A stretch of DNA of 64,000 nucleotides from Campylobacter subantarcticus LMG 24377 (GTDB lineage: Bacteria; Campylobacterota; Campylobacteria; Campylobacterales; Campylobacteraceae), in NCBI RefSeq assembly GCF_000816305.1, contig NZ_CP007773.1:1240001-1304000 (forward strand), read 5' to 3'. The notes under the pieces are model-generated. The model had not been told where the DNA came from. It ran no database searches and saw nothing but the letters and a program-made list of their open reading frames with translations. A program made the position numbers and the translations under genes. Shown piece after piece: positions 49,811 to 58,389 of the stretch (its first letter is position 1; each line of letters begins with the position of its first letter).

Positions 49811-49823
49811 AAAAAGGATCTTA

Positions 49824-50441
49824 ATGAAAAAATTTACTTATTTATTTTTTACATTTGCTTTTGCATTTTTAATAAGTGCCTGCTCAAATGAAGAAAAAAT
49901 CGAAAATGAATTTGCATTTACTGAATACAAAATGGGTGATGAAATTCTTTTAAAAAATGTCAATGGTGGCGAGAAAACCTTAGTAAGAACACAAAATGGT
50001 TTTGTAGTAAAAGGTGAAGAGAATAAAATTTTAATGTTTGATTTTTTTGGAACCTTTTGTACACCTTGTCAAGAAGAAGCCACTCATCTAACAAGTTTAT
50101 GGCAAAAAAATGCTGACAATTTTATCATCATAGGGCTAAGTCATTTTGAAAATGTTAGCGACCAAGCCGTAAAAGATTTTGCCATTAAATATGGAGCTTA
50201 TTATTTCTTAAGCAATTCTAAAGAAAATGATAGAATTGTTGCACAAGCTTTAAAAGATATCAATTACCAAAGTATGGAACAACTTCCTTTTAAAGTAGTT
50301 TTAAAAGATGGAAACTATCAAGATTTAACAGATTTTTGGAATAAAGACTCAAAAAGTTATGTGAAATATTATCTTGGAAAAGTTTCTACTCAAACTATGC
50401 AAGAAGATATTACTAGGATATTAAATGAGTCTAAAAAGTGA
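49824..50441 (+). CDS. TlpA-like thioredoxin-fold lipoprotein
   Basis: The 205-residue protein has a lipoprotein signal (LISAC, Cys20) and a thioredoxin-like domain with a FFGTFCTPCQEE motif (C79-T-P-C82). This places a disulfide-active domain on the periplasmic face. TlpA/ResA-like proteins reduce cytochrome or other thiols; the actual partner is unknown. The gene has an AAGGAT ribosome site and its end overlaps clpS by 17 bases. Confidence 0.85.
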   Translation: MKKFTYLFFTFAFAFLISACSNEEKIENEFAFTEYKMGDEILLKNVNGGEKTLVRTQNGFVVKGEENKILMFDFFGTFCTPCQEEATHLTSLWQKNADNFIIIGLSHFENVSDQAVKDFAIKYGAYYFLSNSKENDRIVAQALKDINYQSMEQLPFKVVLKDGNYQDLTDFWNKDSKSYVKYYLGKVSTQTMQEDITRILNESKK

Positions 50442-50718
50442 AATTTTAGAACAACAAAAACTAGCAGAACCTAAAATGTTTAAGGTTTTGCTTTTAAATG
50501 ATGATGTGACAACCATGGATTTTGTGATTGAAATTTTAATGAATGTTTTTCATCATGACTTTGAAAAAGCTAGTGCAATTATGCTTGAAATTCACCATCA
50601 AGGTAGTGGGGTTTGCGGCGTATATACAGAAGAAATCGCATTAAGCAAAAAGCAACAAGTTGACATAGTAGCAAAGAACAATAACTTTCCACTCCAAACA
50701 AGGATAGAAGAACAATGA
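50425..50718 (+). CDS. clpS: ClpS, N-degron adaptor of ClpA
   Basis: ClpS binds proteins with a destabilising N-terminal residue and hands them to ClpAP. The 97-residue protein has the FKVLLLNDDVTTMDFVIEILMNVF segment, the conserved MLEIHHQGSGVCGVYTEEIA region and the hydrophobic pocket residues of the family. It overlaps clpA by 4 bases and sits directly before clpA, as in many bacteria. Confidence 0.96.
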   Translation: MSLKSEILEQQKLAEPKMFKVLLLNDDVTTMDFVIEILMNVFHHDFEKASAIMLEIHHQGSGVCGVYTEEIALSKKQQVDIVAKNNNFPLQTRIEEQ

Positions 50719-52844
50719 AATATAAAGAATTAATTGATTCATTTGTACCCAATGCAAGACACTTAAGCTTTATCAATCACCATGAATTTATCACTTGTGA
50801 ACACTTACTTTTTGCTTTGGTTAAACTTAGCAATGATTTTAAGAATTTACTAGAAGAAATTGGAGATGGTGATTTACAAGGCTTTGAAAATGAATTAAAA
50901 AACTACTTAGCCAAAAACAATGAAATTTTGAAAAAAGAAATAGAACCTACTTTCTCTGTGATCTTAGAAAGCATCTTACATAAACTTAATGCAAAAAATC
51001 AAAATACAGTAATTGACTTCATTATTGCACTTTGTAAAGAAGAAAAAGCTTATTCATATAATATTCTCAAAAAACACTTCATCGAGGAAGAAAAAATACA
51101 CGAATTATTACAAAGTGCAGAATTTGAAAATTTAAAAGCCCACACCATAGAACTAGTTGAACTTGCAAAAAATGGCAAAATAGACCCGGTTATAGGTAGA
51201 AAATTTGAACTAGAAAGAATGATGCAAATTCTAAGTCGACGTAAAAAAAATAATCCTATTTTAGTAGGTGAACCAGGCGTTGGTAAAAGTGCTGTTATTG
51301 ATGGTTTAGCACTAGCTATAGCAGAAGAAAAAGTACCTAAACACTTAAAAAATTCAAAAATTTATAGTCTTGATATGGCAAGTTTACTTTCAGGGACAAA
51401 ATATAGGGGAGATTTTGAAAAAAGGTTAAAAGATATTATAAAAGAATTGGAAAATATCCCTAATGCGATTTTGTTTATAGATGAAATTCACACCATAGTA
51501 GGAACAGGAGCAAGCAACGAAAGCCATGCTGATATGTCAAATTTACTAAAACCTGCATTAAGCAATGGTAATATCAAATGTATCGGTGCAACTACCTTTA
51601 TAGAGTACAAAAACACCTTTGACAAAAACAAAGCTCTAAGTCGAAGATTTGCAAAAATTGACATAGATGAACCAAGCGAAGCAGAATGTTTTCTAATCTT
51701 ACAAGGTTTAAGAACTAAATATGAAAATTTTCATAAAATCAAAATCAGTGATGAAATTTTACAAACAAGCATAAAACTAGCAAAGCAATTTTTACACGAT
51801 AAGTTTTTGCCAGATAGTGCTATTGATTTAATCGATGAGCTTGGGGCAAGTTTTGCTTTAGAAGATAAAAAAAGTAAAAAAATAGTAAAAACAAAGGACT
51901 TGGAAAATACCTTAGCAAGAATGACGCATTCGCACAAAATTTACGAAAGCGATCAAGGAAAAATTCTAAAAAATCTAGAATCTAATTTAAAGCAAAATAT
52001 CTTTGGACAAGATGAGGCTATTAAAGCTTTATGTTCTATTTTAAAACAAAGCTATGCAGGATTAAAAGGCAAAAACACTCCAAAAGGCGTATTTTTATTT
52101 ACCGGCTCAAGTGGAGTGGGTAAGACTGAATTAGCTAAAAATTTAGCACAAATTTTAAATCTTAATCTTGAAAGATTTGATATGAGCGAATACTCGCAAA
52201 AACACGATGTAAGCAAGCTCATAGGAACTTCTGCAGGTTATGTGGGTTATGAAGATGGGGGCTTGCTTAGCAATAGTATTAAAAAAAACCCTTTTAGTGT
52301 AGTTTTGTTTGATGAGATAGAAAAAGCCCACCCTGATCTAACTAACATCTTTTTACAAATTTTTGACAATGCAAGCTTAACTGATAGTAGTGGCTTAAAA
52401 GCTGATTTTAAAAACGCCATTATCATTATGACTTCTAATTTAGGTTTAAAAGAAAACAATGAATTGGGATTTCTAAGTAGCGATAAAGAAAAAAGCAATA
52501 AAGCTATAAAAGATTTCTTTGCGCCTGAATTTATCAACCGTATTGATAAAATCATTCATTTTAATGATCTAAATCAAACAATTTTAGAACAAATAATCCA
52601 AAAAGAACTTGATTTAATGGCACAAAATTTAAATAACATCACAATACAAGCTGATAAAAATATAAAAGAATTTCTTGCTAAAAAAACCAACAATAAAGAA
52701 TTTGGAGTAAGATTGTTAAAACGTATTATCGCAGAAGAATTGGGTGAGAGATTAAGTGATGAAATTTTATTTGGAAGATTAAAAAATGGTGGTGTTTTAA
52801 AACTCAAACTTACGAAAAATGAAAAAATCGATTTTGTATTCTGA
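50715..52844 (+). CDS. clpA: ATP-dependent Clp protease ATP-binding subunit ClpA
   Basis: ClpA unfolds substrates and threads them into ClpP. The 709-residue protein has an N-domain (about 1-140, ClpS-binding), a first AAA module with GEPGVGKSA and KYRGDFEKR, and a second with GSSGVGKTELA and DEIEKAHPDL. ClpP is not in the window. The end overlaps aat by 26 bases. Confidence 0.96.
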   Translation: MKYKELIDSFVPNARHLSFINHHEFITCEHLLFALVKLSNDFKNLLEEIGDGDLQGFENELKNYLAKNNEILKKEIEPTFSVILESILHKLNAKNQNTVIDFIIALCKEEKAYSYNILKKHFIEEEKIHELLQSAEFENLKAHTIELVELAKNGKIDPVIGRKFELERMMQILSRRKKNNPILVGEPGVGKSAVIDGLALAIAEEKVPKHLKNSKIYSLDMASLLSGTKYRGDFEKRLKDIIKELENIPNAILFIDEIHTIVGTGASNESHADMSNLLKPALSNGNIKCIGATTFIEYKNTFDKNKALSRRFAKIDIDEPSEAECFLILQGLRTKYENFHKIKISDEILQTSIKLAKQFLHDKFLPDSAIDLIDELGASFALEDKKSKKIVKTKDLENTLARMTHSHKIYESDQGKILKNLESNLKQNIFGQDEAIKALCSILKQSYAGLKGKNTPKGVFLFTGSSGVGKTELAKNLAQILNLNLERFDMSEYSQKHDVSKLIGTSAGYVGYEDGGLLSNSIKKNPFSVVLFDEIEKAHPDLTNIFLQIFDNASLTDSSGLKADFKNAIIIMTSNLGLKENNELGFLSSDKEKSNKAIKDFFAPEFINRIDKIIHFNDLNQTILEQIIQKELDLMAQNLNNITIQADKNIKEFLAKKTNNKEFGVRLLKRIIAEELGERLSDEILFGRLKNGGVLKLKLTKNEKIDFVF

Positions 52845-53460
52845 GCTTTTAAAAAGCCCTGATGATGCACCTGTTTTTATCAGCAAAAAACTAGAGCCCA
52901 ATTTCCTGCCCTATGCCTATAACCTAGGGCTTTTTCCCTGGACTAGCGACCCTGTAACTTGGTGGTGTCCCTCGCCTAGAATGGTGCTTTACCCTGATGA
53001 AGTTCGCATACAAAAAAGCATCAAAAAAGCTCTAAAAAGTTATGAAGTAAAACTTGATTTTAATTTTAACTCACTCATAAAACACTGTGCTTTGAGAAAA
53101 AAAACATGGATAAGTCAAGAATTTATAGAAGTTTACACTCAACTTTTTGAACAAAACTTAGCCCATAGTGTTGAAGTATATGAAGATGATGTTTTAATTG
53201 GTGGTTTATACGGGCTTATCATAGGCAAAATGTTTTTTGGTGAAAGCATGATTAGCTTAAAAAAAGATGCCTCAAAAGTAGCTTTAATAAAGCTTTGTGA
53301 AATTTTAAAACCTTATGATTTTTTAATAGACTGCCAGGTGCCCAATGAACATTTAAAATTTATGGGCGCAAAAGAAATGATAAAAAAAGATTTTTTAAAA
53401 ATACTAGAAAACAAAGTTTCACTTGAAAGTGGCTTTAAAAATTTTAAAAATTTACTATAA
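52819..53460 (+). CDS. aat: Leucyl/phenylalanyl-tRNA-protein transferase
   Basis: Aat adds Leu or Phe to proteins with N-terminal Lys or Arg, making N-degrons that ClpS recognises. The 213-residue protein contains NLGLFPW, WWCPSPRMVL, HSVEVYEDDVLIGGLYGLIIGKMFFGESMIS and the C-terminal DCQVPNEHLKFMGAKEM motif. The start lies inside clpA, with a weak ribosome site, so translation is probably coupled. clpS-clpA-aat forms a complete N-degron unit apart from ClpP. Confidence 0.95.
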   Translation: MKKSILYSELLKSPDDAPVFISKKLEPNFLPYAYNLGLFPWTSDPVTWWCPSPRMVLYPDEVRIQKSIKKALKSYEVKLDFNFNSLIKHCALRKKTWISQEFIEVYTQLFEQNLAHSVEVYEDDVLIGGLYGLIIGKMFFGESMISLKKDASKVALIKLCEILKPYDFLIDCQVPNEHLKFMGAKEMIKKDFLKILENKVSLESGFKNFKNLL

Positions 53461-53498
53461 AAAGATATACTTATAAATATACAAAAAAGCTAAATATT

Positions 53499-53516
53499 TT
53501 GGAATGATTTTTGCTT
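53499..53516 (+). promoter_or_regulatory. Sigma54 (RpoN) promoter of flgB-flgC-fliE
   Basis: TTGGAATGATTTTTGCTT has GG (53501-53502) and GC (53513-53514) separated by 10 bases, 35 bases upstream of flgB. The arrangement matches the promoter upstream of flgG2. Confidence 0.88.
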
Positions 53517-53550
53517 TTAGTCTATAAAAGCTTTATTTAAAGGAAAAAAC

Positions 53551-53982
53551 ATGATAAGCCCTTTTAAGTCAAAAGAACTTATTGTCGATGCTTTAGCAGG
53601 AAGAAACCTAAGAAGTCAAATGATTAGTTCTAACCTTGCAAATGTTGACACTCCTTTTTATAAAGCAAGAGATATAGAATTTGAAACTGCTTTGGTTAAT
53701 AGAGCAAATGAAATTTTCAAAAAGAAAGATAAAAACGAGCTTGAACTAGCAAGTACAAATGCAAATCATCAAAAACCTTGGAAATTTCCAGATCCTAACA
53801 AATCAACTATTTATTTAAGGGATGGACATTTAGCAAGAAATGATGCAAATACAGTAGATCTTGATGTGGAAACCACTGAAATGAGTAAAAATACTATGAT
53901 GATCACTGCTTTAGATGGTGTTTTAAGAAGACAAAGTAATATTTTTTCAACCATCATAGATACAAGCTCTAAATTAGGCTAG
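53551..53982 (+). CDS. flgB: Flagellar proximal rod protein FlgB
   Basis: FlgB is a proximal rod component of the flagellar basal body. The 143-residue protein has the N-terminal motif SSNLANVDTPFYKARDIEFE (about 27-46) and a C-terminal helix with DLDVETTEMSKNTMMITAL. An AAAGGA ribosome site precedes the ATG. It is the first gene after the sigma54 promoter. Confidence 0.96.
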   Translation: MISPFKSKELIVDALAGRNLRSQMISSNLANVDTPFYKARDIEFETALVNRANEIFKKKDKNELELASTNANHQKPWKFPDPNKSTIYLRDGHLARNDANTVDLDVETTEMSKNTMMITALDGVLRRQSNIFSTIIDTSSKLG

Positions 53983-53992
53983 GAGAAAAATA

Positions 53993-54487
53993 ATGGCTTA
54001 TTTAAGTGATTTTGATATTAGCGGATACGGACTTAGTGCACAACGTTTTAGAATGAATGTAATTAGCTCAAACATAGCTAATGCCAATACCACTAGAACA
54101 GCTGAGGGTGGTCCATATAGAAGAAGAGAAGTGATTTTTAAAGCAACTGATTTTAATGAATTACTAAACAAGCAAATCGCTAAAGACAATAATTTTTTAG
54201 AATATGAAAATCCTTTAAATGATCCGGCTTCTCCAAAAGATGCAAAACCTGCTATAATGAGCGTAGTAGTGGATAAAGTTGTAAGAGATGATAAAGATTT
54301 CCGTATGAAATTTGACCCATCTCACCCAGATGCAAATGAACAAGGATATGTTGCTTTTCCAAATATAAACCCAGTGATTGAAATGGCCGATTTAATAGAA
54401 GCAACAAGAGCCTATCAAGCAAATGTAAGTGCTTTTACTAGCACAAAAACCATAGCACAAAGTGCGATAGATTTATTAAGAGGTTAA
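53993..54487 (+). CDS. flgC: Flagellar proximal rod protein FlgC
   Basis: FlgC joins FlgB in the proximal rod. The 164-residue protein begins with SDFDISGYGLSAQRFRMNVISSNIANANTTRT, typical of FlgC, and ends with NVSAFTSTKTIAQSAIDLLRG. It follows flgB by 10 bases, with an AGGAG site. Confidence 0.97.
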   Translation: MAYLSDFDISGYGLSAQRFRMNVISSNIANANTTRTAEGGPYRRREVIFKATDFNELLNKQIAKDNNFLEYENPLNDPASPKDAKPAIMSVVVDKVVRDDKDFRMKFDPSHPDANEQGYVAFPNINPVIEMADLIEATRAYQANVSAFTSTKTIAQSAIDLLRG

Positions 54488-54490
54488 TGA

Positions 54491-54787
54491 ATGAACACTA
54501 TTAATGGTATAAATCAATTTAACAATATTGGAAACAAAACCAACAACAATAATAACATAAATATAGGCGATGAGTTTTCAAGCTTATTGAAAAATTCAAT
54601 CAACAACCTTAATAAAACCCAAGAAACAGCTGAAGCAGCTATGGTAGATATTGCAACAGGTGAAGTCAAAGACCTACACCAAGCCGCAATAGCTATTAGT
54701 AAAGCTGAATCGAGCATGAAATTTATGCTTGAAGTTAGAAATAAGGCTATAAACGCATATAAAGAAATTTCAAGAACTCAAATATAA
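54491..54787 (+). CDS. fliE: Flagellar MS-ring/rod junction protein FliE
   Basis: FliE connects the MS ring to the rod. The 98-residue protein has an Asn-rich N-terminus (about 5-25) and the family core FSSLLKNSINNLNKTQ through DLHQAAIAISKAESSMKFMLEVRNKAINAYKEISR. It lies 3 bases after flgC and 3 bases before the PBP gene. Confidence 0.95.
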   Translation: MNTINGINQFNNIGNKTNNNNNINIGDEFSSLLKNSINNLNKTQETAEAAMVDIATGEVKDLHQAAIAISKAESSMKFMLEVRNKAINAYKEISRTQI

Positions 54788-54790
54788 TAT

Positions 54791-56608
54791 ATGCTTTCAA
54801 ACACCATTAGAAATAGAGTTTCAAAGGTAGCTTTTGCTTTTTGTATGGCTCTGTTTTTTATGGCCTTGTTTTTACTTTCTACTTTTTTTCTTACATCAAA
54901 ACGCCATATACCAAACACTCAAAAAGAACAATACTTTTCCGCTCTTAGAGGTAATATCATCACAAGTGACAATTTCACTGTCACATCAAGTAGACAAATT
55001 TATAGAGCCGAAATTGATCTAAGAAGTTTAAATCCCAACAAAAAAGAATTATTTTTAACTCTTTTTCAAATTTATAGTGGTGCAAGCGATGAGCAAATGC
55101 AAGACATAAAAAAAAGAATGCTGTCTAAGAAAAAAAGAGGTTATAATTTTATATTATTACAAAATATCAACTCTAAAGATGCAAGTTATTTAAAAGAACT
55201 ATCTAAAAAACTTTATACTCAAGGTTTTTTCAAATCCTTTACCAATAGCAATGGCAGGGTTGAAACTAGAGGTCTTGACATCATCGAACACAAGGAAGAT
55301 CGCGTATATATGCCCAAAGACTCACTAACACCCGTTATTGGTTATACAAGAACTTATATGGATGAACAAAGTGAAATTTTTAAAAATGTAGGCATTAAAG
55401 GCTTAGAAAAATCTTACGATGAATGCTTAAGTCCTTTGCAAAATGCAAAAATTCAAGGTTTAAGAGATATAGGTGGCAATATTATCTTAAATTTACATTC
55501 TTATGAACAACGCAAAATAGATGGATGTGATTTATATCTTAACATCTCTTTAAAATTACAAAAAGGTTTGGAAAAAGCAATTGATAAGAGAAATGAGGAC
55601 CTAAAAGCCAATGAAATCATTGTGGCTATCATGGAAAGTAATAGCGGAAAAATTCTAGCACTAGCTAGCTCAAGAAGATATGATCCACAAAACCGCGGAA
55701 AAGATCTTTCTGTACTTAATGCAAGCGCGATAGAATATGGCTATGAAGCTGGATCTGTTGTAAAGCCTTTTATATTTACCACTGCATTAATGCTAGATAA
55801 AATTAAAGTTGATGAAATCATTGACACACAGGGCGGTCAATACAAACTTGGTCGTTTTACCATACGCGATGACCACAAGAAAAATAAAATGAGTATGGAA
55901 GAGGTTATCACCTACTCTTCAAACGTTGGTATGATTAAAATCGCACAAAGACTTAGCAGTCTTGAAATCGTTTCAGGTCTTAGAATTTTCCGCTTTGGGG
56001 AAAAAAGCGGTATTGATCTTCCTTATGAACAAAAAGGAGAAATTCCTAACCCTAAAAGACTAAGAGAGGTTGAAAAGTCTGTTTTAAGCTATGGATATGG
56101 ACTAAAAACTACTTTTATACAGCTTTTAGCTGCCTACAATGTATTTAATAATAACGGTATTTATATCACCCCACAAATTGCCAACAAAATTTACCAAGAT
56201 GGACGTTGGATTAAACTTGATGAAGAAGCTAAAAAAGAAAAAATTCTCTCAAGTAAAGCAGCTAAAGCAATGCGACAAATTTTAATCAACGTAATAGAAA
56301 AAGGAACAGGTCAAAAGGCACAAACTAAAGGTATCATTATAGGTGGTAAAACAGGTACTGCAAGGATTGCTGAAAGAAAAGGTTATACTTCAAATCGCTA
56401 CAATGCTTCATTCTTTGGTTTTGCAAATGATGAAACGCATAATTACACCATAGGGGTTTTAGTTAGACATCCAACCAAAGCTTATAGTTACTATGCTGCA
56501 CAAAGCGCATTGCCTATGTTTAAAGATACAGTAAATCTTATGATCAAAGAAAGTTATTTAAAGCCCATAGAAAATAAAACAACAAACAAAGCTAGTTCAA
56601 GCAACTAG
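54791..56608 (+). CDS. ftsI: Class B penicillin-binding protein, FtsI/PBP3 type
   Basis: FtsI is the septal peptidoglycan transpeptidase. The 605-residue protein has one membrane anchor (about 12-36), a PBP dimer domain (RGNIITSDN) and a transpeptidase domain with SVVK (EAGSVVKPF), SSN (TYSSNVGM) and KTGT (GGKTGTA). In C. jejuni the gene is called pbpB and also follows fliE, as I recall. Placed 3 bases after fliE, it can be transcribed from the flagellar sigma54 promoter. Confidence 0.94.
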   Translation: MLSNTIRNRVSKVAFAFCMALFFMALFLLSTFFLTSKRHIPNTQKEQYFSALRGNIITSDNFTVTSSRQIYRAEIDLRSLNPNKKELFLTLFQIYSGASDEQMQDIKKRMLSKKKRGYNFILLQNINSKDASYLKELSKKLYTQGFFKSFTNSNGRVETRGLDIIEHKEDRVYMPKDSLTPVIGYTRTYMDEQSEIFKNVGIKGLEKSYDECLSPLQNAKIQGLRDIGGNIILNLHSYEQRKIDGCDLYLNISLKLQKGLEKAIDKRNEDLKANEIIVAIMESNSGKILALASSRRYDPQNRGKDLSVLNASAIEYGYEAGSVVKPFIFTTALMLDKIKVDEIIDTQGGQYKLGRFTIRDDHKKNKMSMEEVITYSSNVGMIKIAQRLSSLEIVSGLRIFRFGEKSGIDLPYEQKGEIPNPKRLREVEKSVLSYGYGLKTTFIQLLAAYNVFNNNGIYITPQIANKIYQDGRWIKLDEEAKKEKILSSKAAKAMRQILINVIEKGTGQKAQTKGIIIGGKTGTARIAERKGYTSNRYNASFFGFANDETHNYTIGVLVRHPTKAYSYYAAQSALPMFKDTVNLMIKESYLKPIENKTTNKASSSN

Positions 56609-56614
56609 CTTTGT
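56586..56614. terminator. Hairpin between convergent ftsI and hemH
   Basis: ACAAAGCTAGTT and AACTAGCTTTGT form a perfect 12-bp stem with a 5-base loop. The ftsI stop codon is inside the right arm, and hemH ends 12 bases beyond. Confidence 0.7.
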
Positions 56615-56626
56615 ATTTCATTTATA

Positions 56627-57529
56627 TCAAGATAAACAATTTATAATAAACTCTATAAATTCCTCGCTATCGTTTGGACAAGCAACTAACTCATAATCAG
56701 ATTTTGCTAGATGCCTATACTCCACACCAAGCTCAAAAATCGTTTCAGAACAATCAATACAAAAAGAAATAGGATAAATCAAAGCTTTTTGATCTAAATT
56801 TGCTAAAATATCGCTAGTATTTGGCTCAAGCCATTTTACAGGACCTAGTTTTGATTGGTATGATAAAATAACTTCATCAAATTCATTTTTAAGCTTTTCT
56901 CTTAAAATACCCACATGTTCTTGCATGTGTTTTTCATACAAGTCGCCTTTTTTTATCACAGAAACTGGCAAAGAGTGTGCAGAAAAAATCAAAACATTAC
57001 AATCATACGCTTTCTTTTTCTCTAAAATATGTTTAATGATCATCGCATTGTATTTTTCATCACTATAAAAAACATCAATAATCTTGATTTTAGCTTGATT
57101 TTGTACAGATTTTAATTCATTTTGCACCACCTCTAAAGAACTAGTTACTGTTGTTTTGGAATGATGTGGATACAAAGGAAATAAAATAATTTCATCATTG
57201 CTTTTAAAGTCATATTTTGCAAAAACATCTTTTGCAAAAGGTGGCACATATAAACTAATAAAATCAAACTTATATGCTTGGTTTTTAGCATTTAACTTAT
57301 CACACAGACTTTGTGTAATTTCAGTAAGAGGAGATTTTCCACCCATTTTTTCATAATTTTGTTGCATTGCTTTTAATCTTGATTTTCTTATCATATAAGC
57401 TACAAATTTTCTTAAAAATACATTTTTAATCCCTAAGATATAAGGATCATTAAACATATTGTTTAAAAAAATTTCACATTCATCTAGTTGATTCACTCCA
57501 CCCATATTTAAAAAAAATACATATTTCAT
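56627..57529 (-). CDS. hemH: Ferrochelatase
   Basis: HemH inserts iron into protoporphyrin IX, the last step of heme synthesis. The 300-residue protein contains FLNMGGVNQLDE, LYPHHSKTTVTSSLE, FSAHSLPVSVIKKGDLYE (catalytic His) and YQSKLGPVKWLEP with the metal-site glutamates near IDCSETIFELGVEY. Many heme proteins (NapB, NrfH, NrfA) in the same window depend on it. It overlaps the oxidoreductase gene by 4 bases. Confidence 0.95.
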   Translation of the reverse strand: MKYVFFLNMGGVNQLDECEIFLNNMFNDPYILGIKNVFLRKFVAYMIRKSRLKAMQQNYEKMGGKSPLTEITQSLCDKLNAKNQAYKFDFISLYVPPFAKDVFAKYDFKSNDEIILFPLYPHHSKTTVTSSLEVVQNELKSVQNQAKIKIIDVFYSDEKYNAMIIKHILEKKKAYDCNVLIFSAHSLPVSVIKKGDLYEKHMQEHVGILREKLKNEFDEVILSYQSKLGPVKWLEPNTSDILANLDQKALIYPISFCIDCSETIFELGVEYRHLAKSDYELVACPNDSEEFIEFIINCLS

Positions 57530-58389
57530 TTTACAACACCTTCTAAAATTTCTTGTACTTTTAAAGCATCTTCAATGCTAGCTAAATTTTTACCATCTCC
57601 GTTTAATACTAGATCAAAAAAAGCTTCATGCTCAGCGTACAATGGAGAATTTTCATATAAATTTGGAATTTTTTGCATATTGATAAAAAGTTCAAAATTT
57701 TTAAGATCAAGCTCATAAGTACGTTTTTTACCTAAAAGTATGATCTTTCTTATAATATATTGTCCATTCCAGCTATCATGGATATTTACTAAAATATTTT
57801 CTAATTTTAAGCTTATCATCGCCTCATTTTCAAATTTATCATGATGAAGACTTTTATAAATATTTGCTTTTAAAATTTGTTCTTGACTTAAAAATCTAAC
57901 TAAGTCAATATCATGTACGCTAAGATCACTTAAAACACCTACATCGTTTATTCTTTGTGGATAAGGTGAAATTCTTTGGATATTAATACTTACAATTTCA
58001 TCATCTAAAAGCTTTTCTTTTAAAGTTAACACAGCCGGATTAAATCTTTCACAAAATCCCACCCCTACTTTGACTTTATGCTCCTTAGCTTTTTGCTGTA
58101 AAATTAAAATTTCATCAAGATTTAAAGCCAAAGGTTTTTCGATTAAAACATTTTTCACTCTAGAAAAAACTTTGATAGCGATATCCAAATGTGTATGAGT
58201 AGGTGTAGCGATCACAACCCCATCAAGCTTTTGTTCTAAAAATTCGTCAAAATTTTTATACACAGGGTGTATAAATTGTTCTTCATTAAAAGGATCATAA
58301 AGATAAATTTCTTTTACTCTTAAATTACGCTCAAGCTCTCTTAAGTGGTTTTTGCCCATTTTTCCAAGACCTATTAGACCTATTTTCAT
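57526..58389 (-). CDS. Gfo/Idh/MocA-family oxidoreductase (nucleotide-sugar 3-dehydrogenase candidate)
   Basis: The 287-residue protein has an N-terminal Rossmann motif (GLIGLGKMGKNHLREL, about 4-19), ATPTHTH, the EKPLAL active-site lysine segment and a SVHDIDL histidine in the substrate domain. It overlaps a WbpE-like aminotransferase gene by 4 bases. WbpB/WlbA proteins oxidise the C3 hydroxyl of a UDP-GlcNAc-uronate before transamination, and this pair has the same pairing. The sugar is not known. Confidence 0.85.
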   Translation of the reverse strand: MKIGLIGLGKMGKNHLRELERNLRVKEIYLYDPFNEEQFIHPVYKNFDEFLEQKLDGVVIATPTHTHLDIAIKVFSRVKNVLIEKPLALNLDEILILQQKAKEHKVKVGVGFCERFNPAVLTLKEKLLDDEIVSINIQRISPYPQRINDVGVLSDLSVHDIDLVRFLSQEQILKANIYKSLHHDKFENEAMISLKLENILVNIHDSWNGQYIIRKIILLGKKRTYELDLKNFELFINMQKIPNLYENSPLYAEHEAFFDLVLNGDGKNLASIEDALKVQEILEGVVK

